In this document: in pieces, positions 16,867-25,759 of the stretch
Layout: each line of letters starts with the position of its first letter
How positions within the stretch are numbered: position 1 is the stretch's first letter
Assembly: GCA_964386325.1 (NCBI GenBank)
Contig: CAYLQY010000012.1
Location: 27,374-91,373 of the forward strand
Direction: 5' to 3'
Source: Anaerorhabdus sp964386325
GTDB taxonomy: Bacteria > Bacillota_I > Bacilli_A > Erysipelotrichales > Erysipelotrichaceae
DNA: 64,000 nt
Notes under the pieces: model-generated
Databases searched by the model: none
What the model was told of the DNA's origin: nothing
The model's input: the letters and a program-made list of their open reading frames with translations, nothing else
Translations under genes and position numbers: made by a program

Positions 16867-17559
16867 ATGTGTATAGATATTTATATAGTTGATGACGATA
16901 AGTTAATGAATGAATTAATTTCTTTCACACTTAAGTCGAATGGTTTCACTACAAAATCTTTTTTAAAGTATAAAGATGCCGTTAATCATATTAAGAATTC
17001 ACCTAAGTTATGGCTACTCGATATAATGCTTGATGATAACTTTAATGGTTTTGATCTTATGAAAGAAATAAAAGAACTTACACCTAGTGTTCCAGTATGT
17101 TTTCTTTCTGCTCGCGACTCAGAATTAGATAGAATAACCGGTTTAGAAATCGGAAGTGAAGACTACATTACAAAACCTTTTTCCAAACAAGAGTTAGTAC
17201 TTAGAGTTAAAAATATTATCAAAAGATCATCAAGTCCGCAATCTTTTCAACAGCATACTAATATTAAAATAAGTGATTATGAAATCGATGATAAAAAAAG
17301 AGAAGTAAGATATCACAATGATCTTATTAAACTCACTTCCAAAGAATTTGATTTATTTATCTATTTAGTTAAGAATCCAAATCGCATCATTGATCGTAAT
17401 ACTTTATTACGCATAATTTGGGATAGCAATTATTTTGGTAGTGGAAGAGTTCTTGATGATACGATACGAAGAATACGACGTAAGGTAAGTGAAATACAAA
17501 TAGAAACCGTTTATGGCGAAGGGTATAAGTTAATTACTGATGAAAACATCAATGTCTGA
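16867..17559 (+). CDS. OmpR/PhoB family response regulator
   Basis: The protein is 230 aa. The receiver domain (1-118) has the acidic pocket DDD (9-11), phospho-acceptor Asp52 in LLDIM, Ser81 and Lys103 in TKPFS. The C-terminal winged helix (about 130-226) is of the OmpR type (VLDDTIRRIRRK, YGEGYKL). A GGAGG site lies 6 nt before ATG 16867. The histidine kinase gene overlaps its end by 20 bp. Its location between the two halves of the PTS suggests that it controls them. Confidence 0.93.
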   Translation: MCIDIYIVDDDKLMNELISFTLKSNGFTTKSFLKYKDAVNHIKNSPKLWLLDIMLDDNFNGFDLMKEIKELTPSVPVCFLSARDSELDRITGLEIGSEDYITKPFSKQELVLRVKNIIKRSSSPQSFQQHTNIKISDYEIDDKKREVRYHNDLIKLTSKEFDLFIYLVKNPNRIIDRNTLLRIIWDSNYFGSGRVLDDTIRRIRRKVSEIQIETVYGEGYKLITDENINV

Positions 17560-18481
17560 TTATATTATAATCAATGTCCTATTTTGTATAATACTTACCG
17601 TAGCCTTTTTACTTAGTACAAATATCATCATGAATATTTTAATTTTTTTCTTGATTTGTTATCTTGTGTATATGTCCATTTGGATGTCTCTAACTTTAAA
17701 AGACATAAAAAAAATTACTACTTTTTGCGATGATACGATTAACGACAAAAATGAAGTGAATCCCATCTTCTCTAAGAATGATGAAATTAATTCATTGAAT
17801 ATTAAAGTCGCTCAAATGCGAATGAAATTAATTTCTATTAATGACACAAAGACAAGTATGATTCAAAATATATCGCATAATCTCAAGTCTCCTCTATCTT
17901 CTATTTTACTTGCGATTGAACTTTTAAAAGATGAGGAAATACCCGCGAATCAGATTGGTAGTTACTACGATAAAATTTATACTGTCGCAAACAAGATGCT
18001 TTTTGATATACAACGTTTGCTTAATCTAAATAAACTTAATTTTTTAATTTCGCAGAAAAAACAGTGTAAAGATACTGTTGATATGAAAGAAATAGTAATT
18101 ACTTGTTTATATAATTTTGATCATTATTTTGAAAGTCATAAAATTGAAGTACAACTCAATTTATACAATTCACAATTCTATGGCACAGAGGAACATTGGG
18201 AAGATCTTGTCATGAACTTACTGGAAAATGCTTCTCGTTATGCACGTTCCTATGTAAAAATTGATTTGCACAAAAACTCACTTTCCATTTTCAATGATGG
18301 AGATTCTATCGAAAATATTGATTCTATATTTGATCCCTATCAAAAAGGAAAGAATGGTAAAACTGGTCTTGGATTATCTATCGTCAAGTCCATTTGTACT
18401 TTATATGATTACAATGTTCTTGTAAAAAATAAAGATGGTGGTGTTTTATTTAAAATTTATAGAGAGAAGGAAACTGAATGA
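17540..18481 (+). CDS. Sensor histidine kinase with minimal sensing region
   Basis: The protein is 313 aa. Two transmembrane helices at about residues 8-26 and 29-49 are separated by only a few residues, so there is no extracellular sensor domain. This resembles intramembrane-sensing kinases that read a transporter. The H-box ISHNLKSPL carries His113, the N-box NLLENASRY is near 225 and the GTGLGLSIV-type G2 box is near 272. The kinase gene overlaps the response regulator gene by 20 bp and nagA by 4 bp (ATGA). An alternative start at 17552 is possible. I infer that it may sense PTS activity. Confidence 0.92.
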   Translation: MKTSMSDYIIINVLFCIILTVAFLLSTNIIMNILIFFLICYLVYMSIWMSLTLKDIKKITTFCDDTINDKNEVNPIFSKNDEINSLNIKVAQMRMKLISINDTKTSMIQNISHNLKSPLSSILLAIELLKDEEIPANQIGSYYDKIYTVANKMLFDIQRLLNLNKLNFLISQKKQCKDTVDMKEIVITCLYNFDHYFESHKIEVQLNLYNSQFYGTEEHWEDLVMNLLENASRYARSYVKIDLHKNSLSIFNDGDSIENIDSIFDPYQKGKNGKTGLGLSIVKSICTLYDYNVLVKNKDGGVLFKIYREKETE

Positions 18482-19569
18482 AAACTTATATTGTCAAAGA
18501 TTATTATGATTCTTCCAAAAAAACTATTCAATTACACATTGATAATGACGCTTTAGTTAGTGTAGAAAATAGTAATGAAGAAACTGATTTACTTTTATTT
18601 CCTGCATTTATTGATATTCACACACATGGCTTTAAAGGATATTCTACAGAATGCAGTTCAAAAGATTTATTAGAACTAGCACTAGCTTATCAAACAAGAG
18701 GAATTGGTGGATTTCTTGCGACAATCGGTCCTAGAACCTACGAAGAATATGATATCCTTTTTGATTTATATAGAACTACGTTTAATAAACCTTATTCAGG
18801 AGCTCGCTTCTTAGGATTTCATTTAGAAGGTCCACATTTGAATAAGCGCAAACATGGCGCAATTGATCCTAATCATATTTATGATATTCATTTAAATGAA
18901 TTTAAATCATTTATCGAAAGAAATAAAGATGTCATTAAAATCATGTCGATTGCTCCTGAAATTGAAAATTCAATTGAAGCTATCCAAATTCTCAAACAGA
19001 ATGGTATTATCGCTTCGGCTGGGCACACTGCTGCAAGTTTCGATGAAACTGAGCATGCCATTAAAAATGGATTATCACACGTTACTCATACCTTCAATGC
19101 TATGAATTCTATCCACCATCGTGATCCATCATTACTAACTTCTGTTTTTCTTAATGATACTGTAAAATGCGAATTAATTGCGGATGGTTTTCATGTTGAT
19201 CCAAACGTTATACGTTTAATAAAAAAATTAAAACCCATCAATACAATACTACTTGTAAGTGATAGTGGCGAAGAATCAGGATGGGTCTACCCAACCGGTC
19301 ATCAATTTGAGAATGGCAACATTGTAAATCATGGTGCGATTGTTCAACCTGATGGTGTCATTGCCGGAAGTACAAAAGATATCTTATCCTCAATAAAAGA
19401 TCTACTAGCAGAAGGTATTTTTAATATCGATGAAATTCCTTTGTTGTGTTCAAGAAATGCCGCTACGAGTCTTGGGTTTATCTATCCTGAACTAAAGCAT
19501 AATTCTTCTTTGTTTTATACGATTGTAAATAAAGATTTCGAAATTATAGATTGTTTGATTTCAAGATAA
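18478..19569 (+). CDS. nagA: N-acetylglucosamine-6-phosphate deacetylase
   Basis: The 363-aa amidohydrolase removes acetate from GlcNAc-6-phosphate, giving glucosamine-6-phosphate. The HTHG motif (about 49-52), LEGPHL (about 119-124), AGHT (about 182-185), HTFNAM (about 203-208) and the catalytic Asp in LLVSDS are all present. The intact HTH suggests a two-metal centre as in Bacillus NagA. The start overlaps the kinase stop as ATGA. No glucosamine-6-phosphate deaminase lies nearby, so that step must be encoded elsewhere. A GalNAc-type (AgaA) substrate is also possible with a mannose-family PTS. Confidence 0.92.
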   Translation: MKTYIVKDYYDSSKKTIQLHIDNDALVSVENSNEETDLLLFPAFIDIHTHGFKGYSTECSSKDLLELALAYQTRGIGGFLATIGPRTYEEYDILFDLYRTTFNKPYSGARFLGFHLEGPHLNKRKHGAIDPNHIYDIHLNEFKSFIERNKDVIKIMSIAPEIENSIEAIQILKQNGIIASAGHTAASFDETEHAIKNGLSHVTHTFNAMNSIHHRDPSLLTSVFLNDTVKCELIADGFHVDPNVIRLIKKLKPINTILLVSDSGEESGWVYPTGHQFENGNIVNHGAIVQPDGVIAGSTKDILSSIKDLLAEGIFNIDEIPLLCSRNAATSLGFIYPELKHNSSLFYTIVNKDFEIIDCLISR

Positions 19570-19655
19570 GACATTGTGTGAAAATGTCAATTTTTCTCCA
19601 TTCGTATTGCTTCATTTTAAATTCGCTCTATTATTAACTTCAAGGAGATTAAAAT

Positions 19656-20153
19656 ATGGAAATAGTAAATGTAAGAATTGACGAGAGATTAATACACGGA
19701 CAAGTGGCTGCGGTATGGACTCGATATTTGAATGCTACCCGTATCATGGTAATTGATGATTTTGCATTTGAAGATAAACTAACAAAAATGGCACTTAAAA
19801 TGGCAGTGCCTGCAAATGTTAATTTATCGGTATTATCGTGTACCAAAGCATCCGAAAGATTAAAAGAGAGTGATCCTTATCCAAATGAAAGAATTTTTAT
19901 TATTGTTAAAGGACCCGAAACATTAGCAAAACTATTAGATTTAGGAATAAATTTTAAAGAAATAAATGTTGGCAACATTTCAAAAAAAGAAGATTCAATT
20001 CAAATCAAACAATCGATTAGCGTTACTAAAAGTGAAATTATTGCTTTTGAAAAATTAGAGAAAAGTGATAGCACACTTGTAAGCCAAATGGTTCCAGATG
20101 AGGAAAAAATTGATTTTATTCAACTATTAAAGAAGGCAAAATTTGATGAATAG
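19656..20153 (+). CDS. Mannose-family PTS EIIB component
   Basis: The 165-aa cytoplasmic protein begins VRIDERLIHGQV. His14 is the phosphorylated residue that passes phosphate from EIIA to the sugar. A CAAGGAG site precedes ATG 19656. The gene ends 8 bp inside the EIIA gene. EIIB acts on the sugar entering through the EIIC-EIID pair encoded at 15122-16724. Confidence 0.93.
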   Translation: MEIVNVRIDERLIHGQVAAVWTRYLNATRIMVIDDFAFEDKLTKMALKMAVPANVNLSVLSCTKASERLKESDPYPNERIFIIVKGPETLAKLLDLGINFKEINVGNISKKEDSIQIKQSISVTKSEIIAFEKLEKSDSTLVSQMVPDEEKIDFIQLLKKAKFDE

Positions 20154-20559
20154 GTATATTTTAATCGCTTCACACGGTCCTTTGGCACAAGGTTCCTATG
20201 ATTCACTAAAGATGTTTTTTGCTTCACTAAATAACTGTAAATACTTTACAGCCTATGTTGAGAACTATGATTTTGAAAATGAAATCAAAATATTTCTTGA
20301 TTCGATTACAGCCGATGATGAACTACTTGTACTTACTGACTTATTAGGTGGCAGTGTGAATACACAATTACTTCCCCTTACTAGTCGCAAACATACACAC
20401 ATTATTGCAGGATTTAATTTTCCATTATTAGTATCTGCTTTGGTTTTATCGAGTGATGATTATTTATCGACAGATATCATTCAATCATTAATTGATGAAG
20501 CCAAATCTGGAATTTGTTATGTAAATAACCTCGTCAACGATATTGATTGTGATGAATAA
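20146..20559 (+). CDS. Mannose-family PTS EIIA component
   Basis: The 137-aa protein has the phosphorylated His10 in IASHGPLAQG and LTDLLGGSVN near residue 67, as in EIIA-Man. It accepts phosphate from HPr. I chose ATG 20146. A TTG at 20143 is in frame but sits inside the spacing from the AGAAGG site. It overlaps EIIB by 8 bp, so the two are coupled. Confidence 0.92.
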   Translation: MNRYILIASHGPLAQGSYDSLKMFFASLNNCKYFTAYVENYDFENEIKIFLDSITADDELLVLTDLLGGSVNTQLLPLTSRKHTHIIAGFNFPLLVSALVLSSDDYLSTDIIQSLIDEAKSGICYVNNLVNDIDCDE

Positions 20560-20584
20560 TTTTAAAAATTAATACTTCATATTT

Positions 20585-20625
20585 AAGAATTAACTTCTGC
20601 TATATTCAGTTGTTAATTCTTTTTA
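20585..20625 (+). terminator. Terminator of the two-component-nagA-PTS operon
   Basis: AAGAATTAAC (20585-20594) pairs perfectly with GTTAATTCTT (20612-20621), followed by TTTT. Confidence 0.8.
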
Positions 20626-20636
20626 TTTAGACACTA

Positions 20637-20664
20637 AAGAAAAACTGAGGTTTATTCCTCAGTT
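20637..20664 (-). terminator. Terminator of the dtd-folD-DUF951 operon
   Basis: AACTGAGG-TTTATT-CCTCAGTT spans 20643-20664 and ends in T residues on the minus strand. It overlaps the stop codon of the DUF951 gene. Confidence 0.8.
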
Positions 20665-20852
20665 TCAGCTCGTTCAATTACTTTTTTTAATTTTCTTTCA
20701 AACTCTGTTCGGGGAAACATAACTGCCGCTCCACATCCCATACATTTTATTTTAATATCGGCACCCATGCGAATAATCTTCCAGTTTTTTGATTTATGAC
20801 ATGGATGTTCTTTTTTCATTTCTACAATGTCATTTAATCCATATTCTTGCAT
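20652..20852 (-). CDS. DUF951 family small protein (YyzM-like)
   Basis: The 66-aa protein matches the DUF951 pattern: GLNDIVEMKKEHPC, IIRMGADIKIKCMGCG and a closing basic helix. Cys18, Cys37 and Cys40 could bind a metal. The family is widespread in Bacillota, often near ribosome or DNA-replication genes, and its function is unknown. It is the last gene of the dtd-folD operon and starts directly at the folD stop. Confidence 0.88.
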   Translation of the reverse strand: MQEYGLNDIVEMKKEHPCHKSKNWKIIRMGADIKIKCMGCGAAVMFPRTEFERKLKKVIERAETEE

Positions 20853-21941
20853 CTAAATACTCTCCTTATTGTTATAGGCCTTGATTGTATTCTTCAACAA
20901 CATGGTGATTGTCATTGGTCCTACTCCCTTAGGTACAGGAGTAATTGCGGATACATGGTCAATCACATCGTCGAAATCAACATCACCTACAAGTTTGCCT
21001 TCTTCATTACGATTGACACCGACATCAATTACAAAGGCTCCTTCTTTTACAAAATCTTTTGTCACAAACTTTGCTTTACCCATCGCAACAACAAGAATAT
21101 CTGCTTGTTTACAAATGGCTTCAATATTTTCAGTCTTTGAATGACATATTGTCACTGTTGCGTTTTCATCCATCAGTAATCGTGCTACAGGATTTCCAAC
21201 TAAATTACTTCTACCAATAACAACTGCACGTTTCCCTTTGATTTGAACATGCATTCTTTTTAATAATTCCATAATTCCTTGTGGTGTACAGGGTACAAAC
21301 CCTTCCTCACCTAAATATAGTCTTCCTACATTAATTGGATGAAGTCCATCTACATCTTTGTCTGGATCTATTCTTAACAATACATTCTTTTCATTAATAT
21401 GATTAGGTAAAGGAAGTTGTACTAGAATTCCATCAATGCTTTCATCACGATTACACTCCTCTACAAGTTCAATTAGTTTTTCTTCACTTGTATTTTCATC
21501 CAAATGAATCATTTTTGATCCTAATCCTATTTCCGTACAAGCTCTTTCTTTTCCTGTAACATAAGAAACACTTGCTGGATTATTACCCACCAAGATTACA
21601 CATAGGGTTGGAACTCTTGAGTGATTTGCTTTAATAACTTCAATTTCTTGTTTCATTTGATCTTTGAGTTCTTTTGCAACTTCACTACCATAAATTACAT
21701 CTGCCATTTGTTTTTCATCTCCTTCTTTATCTTTATTCATCGCAACGATAAATGCTGTCACCCCTGCGATCGCAATGCCAAGTGCAATTATTACTACCAC
21801 ACCGACAATTAATATCACTGTTGATGTTGTATCATCTAGGAAATCTTTGACTGACATATATGAATATGCTGTAAACCCTAGAACGACAACCGCCATAACA
21901 ATAAACCAAACAATTGCGTATTTAACTACCTTTTTACTCAT
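20853..21941 (-). CDS. folD: FolD (methylenetetrahydrofolate dehydrogenase/cyclohydrolase) with N-terminal membrane domain
   Basis: Residues 79-362 are a full-length FolD, which interconverts methylene-, methenyl- and formyl-tetrahydrofolate with NADP. The catalytic Lys131 lies in YVTGKERA, IGRSNLVGNPVA is the NADP site and PVPKGVGPMT is the closing motif. Residues 1-78 add two hydrophobic helices (about 9-29 and 41-67), which FolD normally lacks. The long form is supported because its ATG overlaps the dtd stop (ATGA) and has an AAAGGA site. However, an in-frame ATG at 21707, exactly where normal FolD begins, has its own AAGGAGA site 11 nt upstream. Two products from one frame are therefore possible. 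Confidence 0.88.
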   Translation of the reverse strand: MSKKVVKYAIVWFIVMAVVVLGFTAYSYMSVKDFLDDTTSTVILIVGVVVIIALGIAIAGVTAFIVAMNKDKEGDEKQMADVIYGSEVAKELKDQMKQEIEVIKANHSRVPTLCVILVGNNPASVSYVTGKERACTEIGLGSKMIHLDENTSEEKLIELVEECNRDESIDGILVQLPLPNHINEKNVLLRIDPDKDVDGLHPINVGRLYLGEEGFVPCTPQGIMELLKRMHVQIKGKRAVVIGRSNLVGNPVARLLMDENATVTICHSKTENIEAICKQADILVVAMGKAKFVTKDFVKEGAFVIDVGVNRNEEGKLVGDVDFDDVIDHVSAITPVPKGVGPMTITMLLKNTIKAYNNKESI

Positions 21942-22384
21942 AGTAAATCCTTTGAATCAAGGATGATTGTAATTGGACCATCATTACATAAATCAATAAG
22001 CATCTCTGCCCCAAATATCCCTGGTTTCGTTTCTATTCTTTTCGCAAGAATTTCATTGAACTTTTCATATAAAGGCTTTGATATTTCTGGACGTGCTGCT
22101 TGAATGAAACTTGGTCTTCTACCTTTCTTACAATCACCATATAAAGTGAATTGTGATATCGAAAGAATTGAACCTCCTACTTCTTCAATTCCTAAATTCA
22201 TTTTTCCATCTTCATCATCAAAGATTCTTAAATCAACGACTTTGTTTGCGACTTTCTCAACCATTTCAACTGTATCACCATCAGTGATACCCACGAATAG
22301 TAAAAATCCTTTTTGTATTTCATTATATACTGTGTTATCAATTGTAACACTTGCATGTTTAACTCGTTGTATAACTACTCTCAT
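21938..22384 (-). CDS. dtd: D-aminoacyl-tRNA deacylase
   Basis: The 148-aa protein starts MRVVIQRVKHASV and includes the SQFTLYGD and GRRPSF motifs, plus the C-terminal NDGPITIILDS with the Gly-Pro active-site region. Dtd removes D-amino acids wrongly attached to tRNA. I chose ATG 22384, which has an AAAGGAG site. It begins the operon dtd-folD-DUF951 and overlaps folD by 4 bp. Confidence 0.95.
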   Translation of the reverse strand: MRVVIQRVKHASVTIDNTVYNEIQKGFLLFVGITDGDTVEMVEKVANKVVDLRIFDDEDGKMNLGIEEVGGSILSISQFTLYGDCKKGRRPSFIQAARPEISKPLYEKFNEILAKRIETKPGIFGAEMLIDLCNDGPITIILDSKDLL

Positions 22385-22504
22385 ATCAAAATCTCCTTTC
22401 ATTTATTCTACTATGAATAGCCTTTTAATTGAAGTCATCTTTATACTAAGTTTCACACCGATTATCTTTACAATATGATAAAATGTCTAAATGAGAGGTG
22501 CCTT

Positions 22505-25500
22505 ATGAAAATCGCTGATTCAAACTATTATCCGCTATTAATGCGAAATTCAAAAAATTCTAGCATTGCTCAAAGAATCTATGACGCAAACAACTTTTTC
22601 AGATATGAAATAGATGAAGATGATGATACCTATACTGGTGATGCAACATTCAAGTACAATGGATCACTCATCGAAACTCAACTTGTTATTGATAAATTTA
22701 CTGAAGCTGTTAGTGACTATAGTTGCGATTGTATGTATTGCAACGCTGAGTCTGGTTGTGCCCATGTCGGTGCTTTATACCTTAAGATGCAAGATATTGA
22801 TGATTTTGATTTACCTTATTATTACAATGAGGATGAAATACCTGTTAAATCCTCCCTTGATAGAAACTATGAAGCATTGCTTGATACCGTTATAAGCAAA
22901 CCAAAAACACCCTTTGTTTATTTAAATCAACGTTCTAAATCCTTAATTAAACAATTAAAAGAGAATGTTCAAGCCATCGAAATTGAACCTAGTGAGAAGA
23001 TTTCACTACTCCCTTTTCTTCAGTTTTCTCGCAATGCCTTCACAAATACGCCACGTATTACCATGGATCTTAAAATTGGTTCACAGAAGTTTTATGTGGT
23101 AAAAGATATTCAATTATTATTGAAACAGATTGATGATAATAGTTTTGTCTCTTATGGCAGACAATTTGAAAGTAGACTTAACTATGATTATTTTGATGCC
23201 GATAGTCAAAAGATTATTGATTATCTACGTCTTCAACTGACCGCACCCTCACCCTACTATTTCTCTCCTGATAAACGTTATCACTATATAACATCGAGAA
23301 ATATGAGTGTGTTTTTCAATGCTTTTTGTAATCTAACCACTTCTTATGACTTCAGTTTAATGGAAGACCAAATGAAATTAGAACTCATTTTCGAACCACA
23401 AGAAACTGGCTATATTTTCTATTTCAATCCTGAGTCATTAACTTTTGATGGTGAATATGTATTTATTAGTGATGAGAAAAACGCTACGATTACCCGTTAT
23501 TCATTCAATAATCCCCAACCCCTTATCAATTTTTATGACTTAGTCACTACAAATCATTATGATTATGTATCTGTAGAAGACTTAAATACTTTTTATCATT
23601 TTGCAATTGAAGATTTACTTGATGACATTGAGTTGATTGACTTTCCAAGTTCATTAATCATGGAAGATGAAATTGTTAAAATCGAAGTATATGGTGATAT
23701 CAATTTATTCTCTGAATTAGAATTAAGTATTCATCTTTTAAAAGTAGATGGCACTAAGTCGTATGGCTTTTCTACAGAAACAATCGTCAACAAGAACTTA
23801 ACCACGATTCAAAACTTTATTAGTTCTTATGCCACTGCCATCAATCGTGAAGAACAAAAAGCAATCTTAAGTTTAAATGATGAGCGTACATTTCATTTCC
23901 TAAAATTCGGACTTGATAAATTAAGAGAATACTGTGAAATCTTTATTTCTGATGCAGTTAAATCGATAGGTACTACAAAACACTATGCAATTAATATGGG
24001 TGTTCATATCGAAGGCAATCTTCTAGAACTTGATATTACATCTTGTGATATTCCATTAAATGAATTAGCTGATGTATTAAAAAACTATAAGAAGAAAAAG
24101 AAATTTCATCGCCTTAAAAATGGTGAATTACTTTATTTGGAATCAGATGAGTTAGAAGAATTAAGTCATGTCTTTGAAACCAATCATTTTGATTCCGATA
24201 AGATACAAGATGGAAAACTTCAATTACCTCTTTATCGTGCATTTCAAACAGATGATGCTTTATCCAATATTAAAAATTTATCAGTATCACGCAGTTCAAC
24301 TTTTGAAACTTGTATTAAAAAATTCCAATCAAGCACACATGATTTTGAATTAAATCCAGCCTATCAATCCATACTCAGGGAGTATCAAACAGTGGGTGTG
24401 GAGTGGATGGGATTATTACATTCGTATGGCTTCAATGGTATTCTTGCGGATGATATGGGACTAGGAAAAACCATCCAAGTTATCTCTTTACTCGATTCCA
24501 TTAAATCAGATAAACCAAGTCTTGTTATTTGTCCTGCTTCATTAATTTTAAACTGGGAAGATGAAATTCATAAATTCAGCAGTACATTGAAATGTTTAGC
24601 AATTCATGGCATCGCTGAATTCAGAAAGTTGTGTATTGAGAATATCCATGGTGTCGATTTATGCATTACTAGTTATGATTATATTCGCCGTGATATTGAT
24701 TACTATAAGGATATAGAATTTAACTATATTATTCTTGATGAAGCGCAATACATCAAAAACCACAACACCAAAAATGCCCAAACAGTAAAATCATTGAAGG
24801 CTACTTATCGTCTAGCCCTCACAGGTACACCGATTGAAAACTCACTTGCCGAATTATGGAGTATCTTTGATTTCCTTATGCCAAACTATTTATACAATTA
24901 TAATTACTTTAGAAGAAACTTTGAAACACCGATTGTCAAAGCACAAAATGTTGAAGTACAAGCACGACTTAAACGACTCGTAGAACCTTTTATTCTTCGC
25001 CGTTTAAAAACTGAGGTTTTAAAAGAATTGCCGGATAAGATTGAACAAACTATTCCTATTGATTTAAGTGAAGAAGAAGAAAAAATTTATTTAGCACATG
25101 CACTTCAAGTTTCCACAAACATTGAACATCAGTTAAAGAGTGATCATGTTGATCATATCCAAATTCTCGCAATGATTACAAAGCTAAGACAACTTTGTAT
25201 CGAACCGCGACTTGTCTTTGACAACATTTATACCCCTTCTAGTAAAATGACCGCATGTCTCGATATCATTTCTTCTTTTAAAGAAAACAAGAAGAAAATA
25301 TTACTCTTCTCATCATTTACATCGGTCTTTACACTACTTATTCCAGAACTTAAGAAAGAGAAAATCAAATTTCATTTATTAACTGGAGAAACTGATAAAA
25401 CAACCCGCAGACAACTTGTGCAAGACTTTCAAACTGATGATTCAACTGTCTTCTTAATCTCACTTAAGGCTGGTGGAACAGGATTAAACCTTACCGCAGC

Positions 25501-25747
25501 AGAAGGTGTCATTCACTTTGACCCTTGGTGGAATGTATCGGCTCAAAACCAAGCAACTGATCGTTCTCATCGTATTGGCCAACAAAATGTTGTTCAAGTT
25601 TATAAGTTAATTGCGAAAAACACCATTGAAGAAAAAATTGTACGTCTTCAAGAAACAAAGAAAAACTTAGCTGATACTTTTGTGGAAGGCAATGAAGGTG
25701 TGTTAACATCTTTATCACCAGAACAATTGTTAGAATTACTTAAATAG
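22505..25747 (+). CDS. SNF2-family helicase with SWIM zinc finger
   Basis: The 1080-aa protein has a SWIM zinc finger near residues 74-90 (CDCMYCN, then CAHVG) and a long middle domain of unknown fold. The C-terminal SNF2 ATPase has DDMGLGKT near 650, DEAQ near 745, TGTPIENSLAELWS, GGTGLNLT and RSHRIGQ near 1022. SNF2 enzymes move along double-stranded DNA and remodel protein-DNA complexes. Bacterial members with SWIM domains are widespread and their exact role is unclear. I chose ATG 22505 for its GAGAGG site. The rarA gene follows after 12 bp, which suggests a link to DNA repair. Confidence 0.92.
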   Translation: MKIADSNYYPLLMRNSKNSSIAQRIYDANNFFRYEIDEDDDTYTGDATFKYNGSLIETQLVIDKFTEAVSDYSCDCMYCNAESGCAHVGALYLKMQDIDDFDLPYYYNEDEIPVKSSLDRNYEALLDTVISKPKTPFVYLNQRSKSLIKQLKENVQAIEIEPSEKISLLPFLQFSRNAFTNTPRITMDLKIGSQKFYVVKDIQLLLKQIDDNSFVSYGRQFESRLNYDYFDADSQKIIDYLRLQLTAPSPYYFSPDKRYHYITSRNMSVFFNAFCNLTTSYDFSLMEDQMKLELIFEPQETGYIFYFNPESLTFDGEYVFISDEKNATITRYSFNNPQPLINFYDLVTTNHYDYVSVEDLNTFYHFAIEDLLDDIELIDFPSSLIMEDEIVKIEVYGDINLFSELELSIHLLKVDGTKSYGFSTETIVNKNLTTIQNFISSYATAINREEQKAILSLNDERTFHFLKFGLDKLREYCEIFISDAVKSIGTTKHYAINMGVHIEGNLLELDITSCDIPLNELADVLKNYKKKKKFHRLKNGELLYLESDELEELSHVFETNHFDSDKIQDGKLQLPLYRAFQTDDALSNIKNLSVSRSSTFETCIKKFQSSTHDFELNPAYQSILREYQTVGVEWMGLLHSYGFNGILADDMGLGKTIQVISLLDSIKSDKPSLVICPASLILNWEDEIHKFSSTLKCLAIHGIAEFRKLCIENIHGVDLCITSYDYIRRDIDYYKDIEFNYIILDEAQYIKNHNTKNAQTVKSLKATYRLALTGTPIENSLAELWSIFDFLMPNYLYNYNYFRRNFETPIVKAQNVEVQARLKRLVEPFILRRLKTEVLKELPDKIEQTIPIDLSEEEEKIYLAHALQVSTNIEHQLKSDHVDHIQILAMITKLRQLCIEPRLVFDNIYTPSSKMTACLDIISSFKENKKKILLFSSFTSVFTLLIPELKKEKIKFHLLTGETDKTTRRQLVQDFQTDDSTVFLISLKAGGTGLNLTAAEGVIHFDPWWNVSAQNQATDRSHRIGQQNVVQVYKLIAKNTIEEKIVRLQETKKNLADTFVEGNEGVLTSLSPEQLLELLK

Positions 25748-25759
25748 GAGGAATTCTCT

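Noticed and set aside
20881..21144. Plus-strand ORFs opposite folD
   Set aside because: They have no ribosome sites and overlap the well-supported folD frame.
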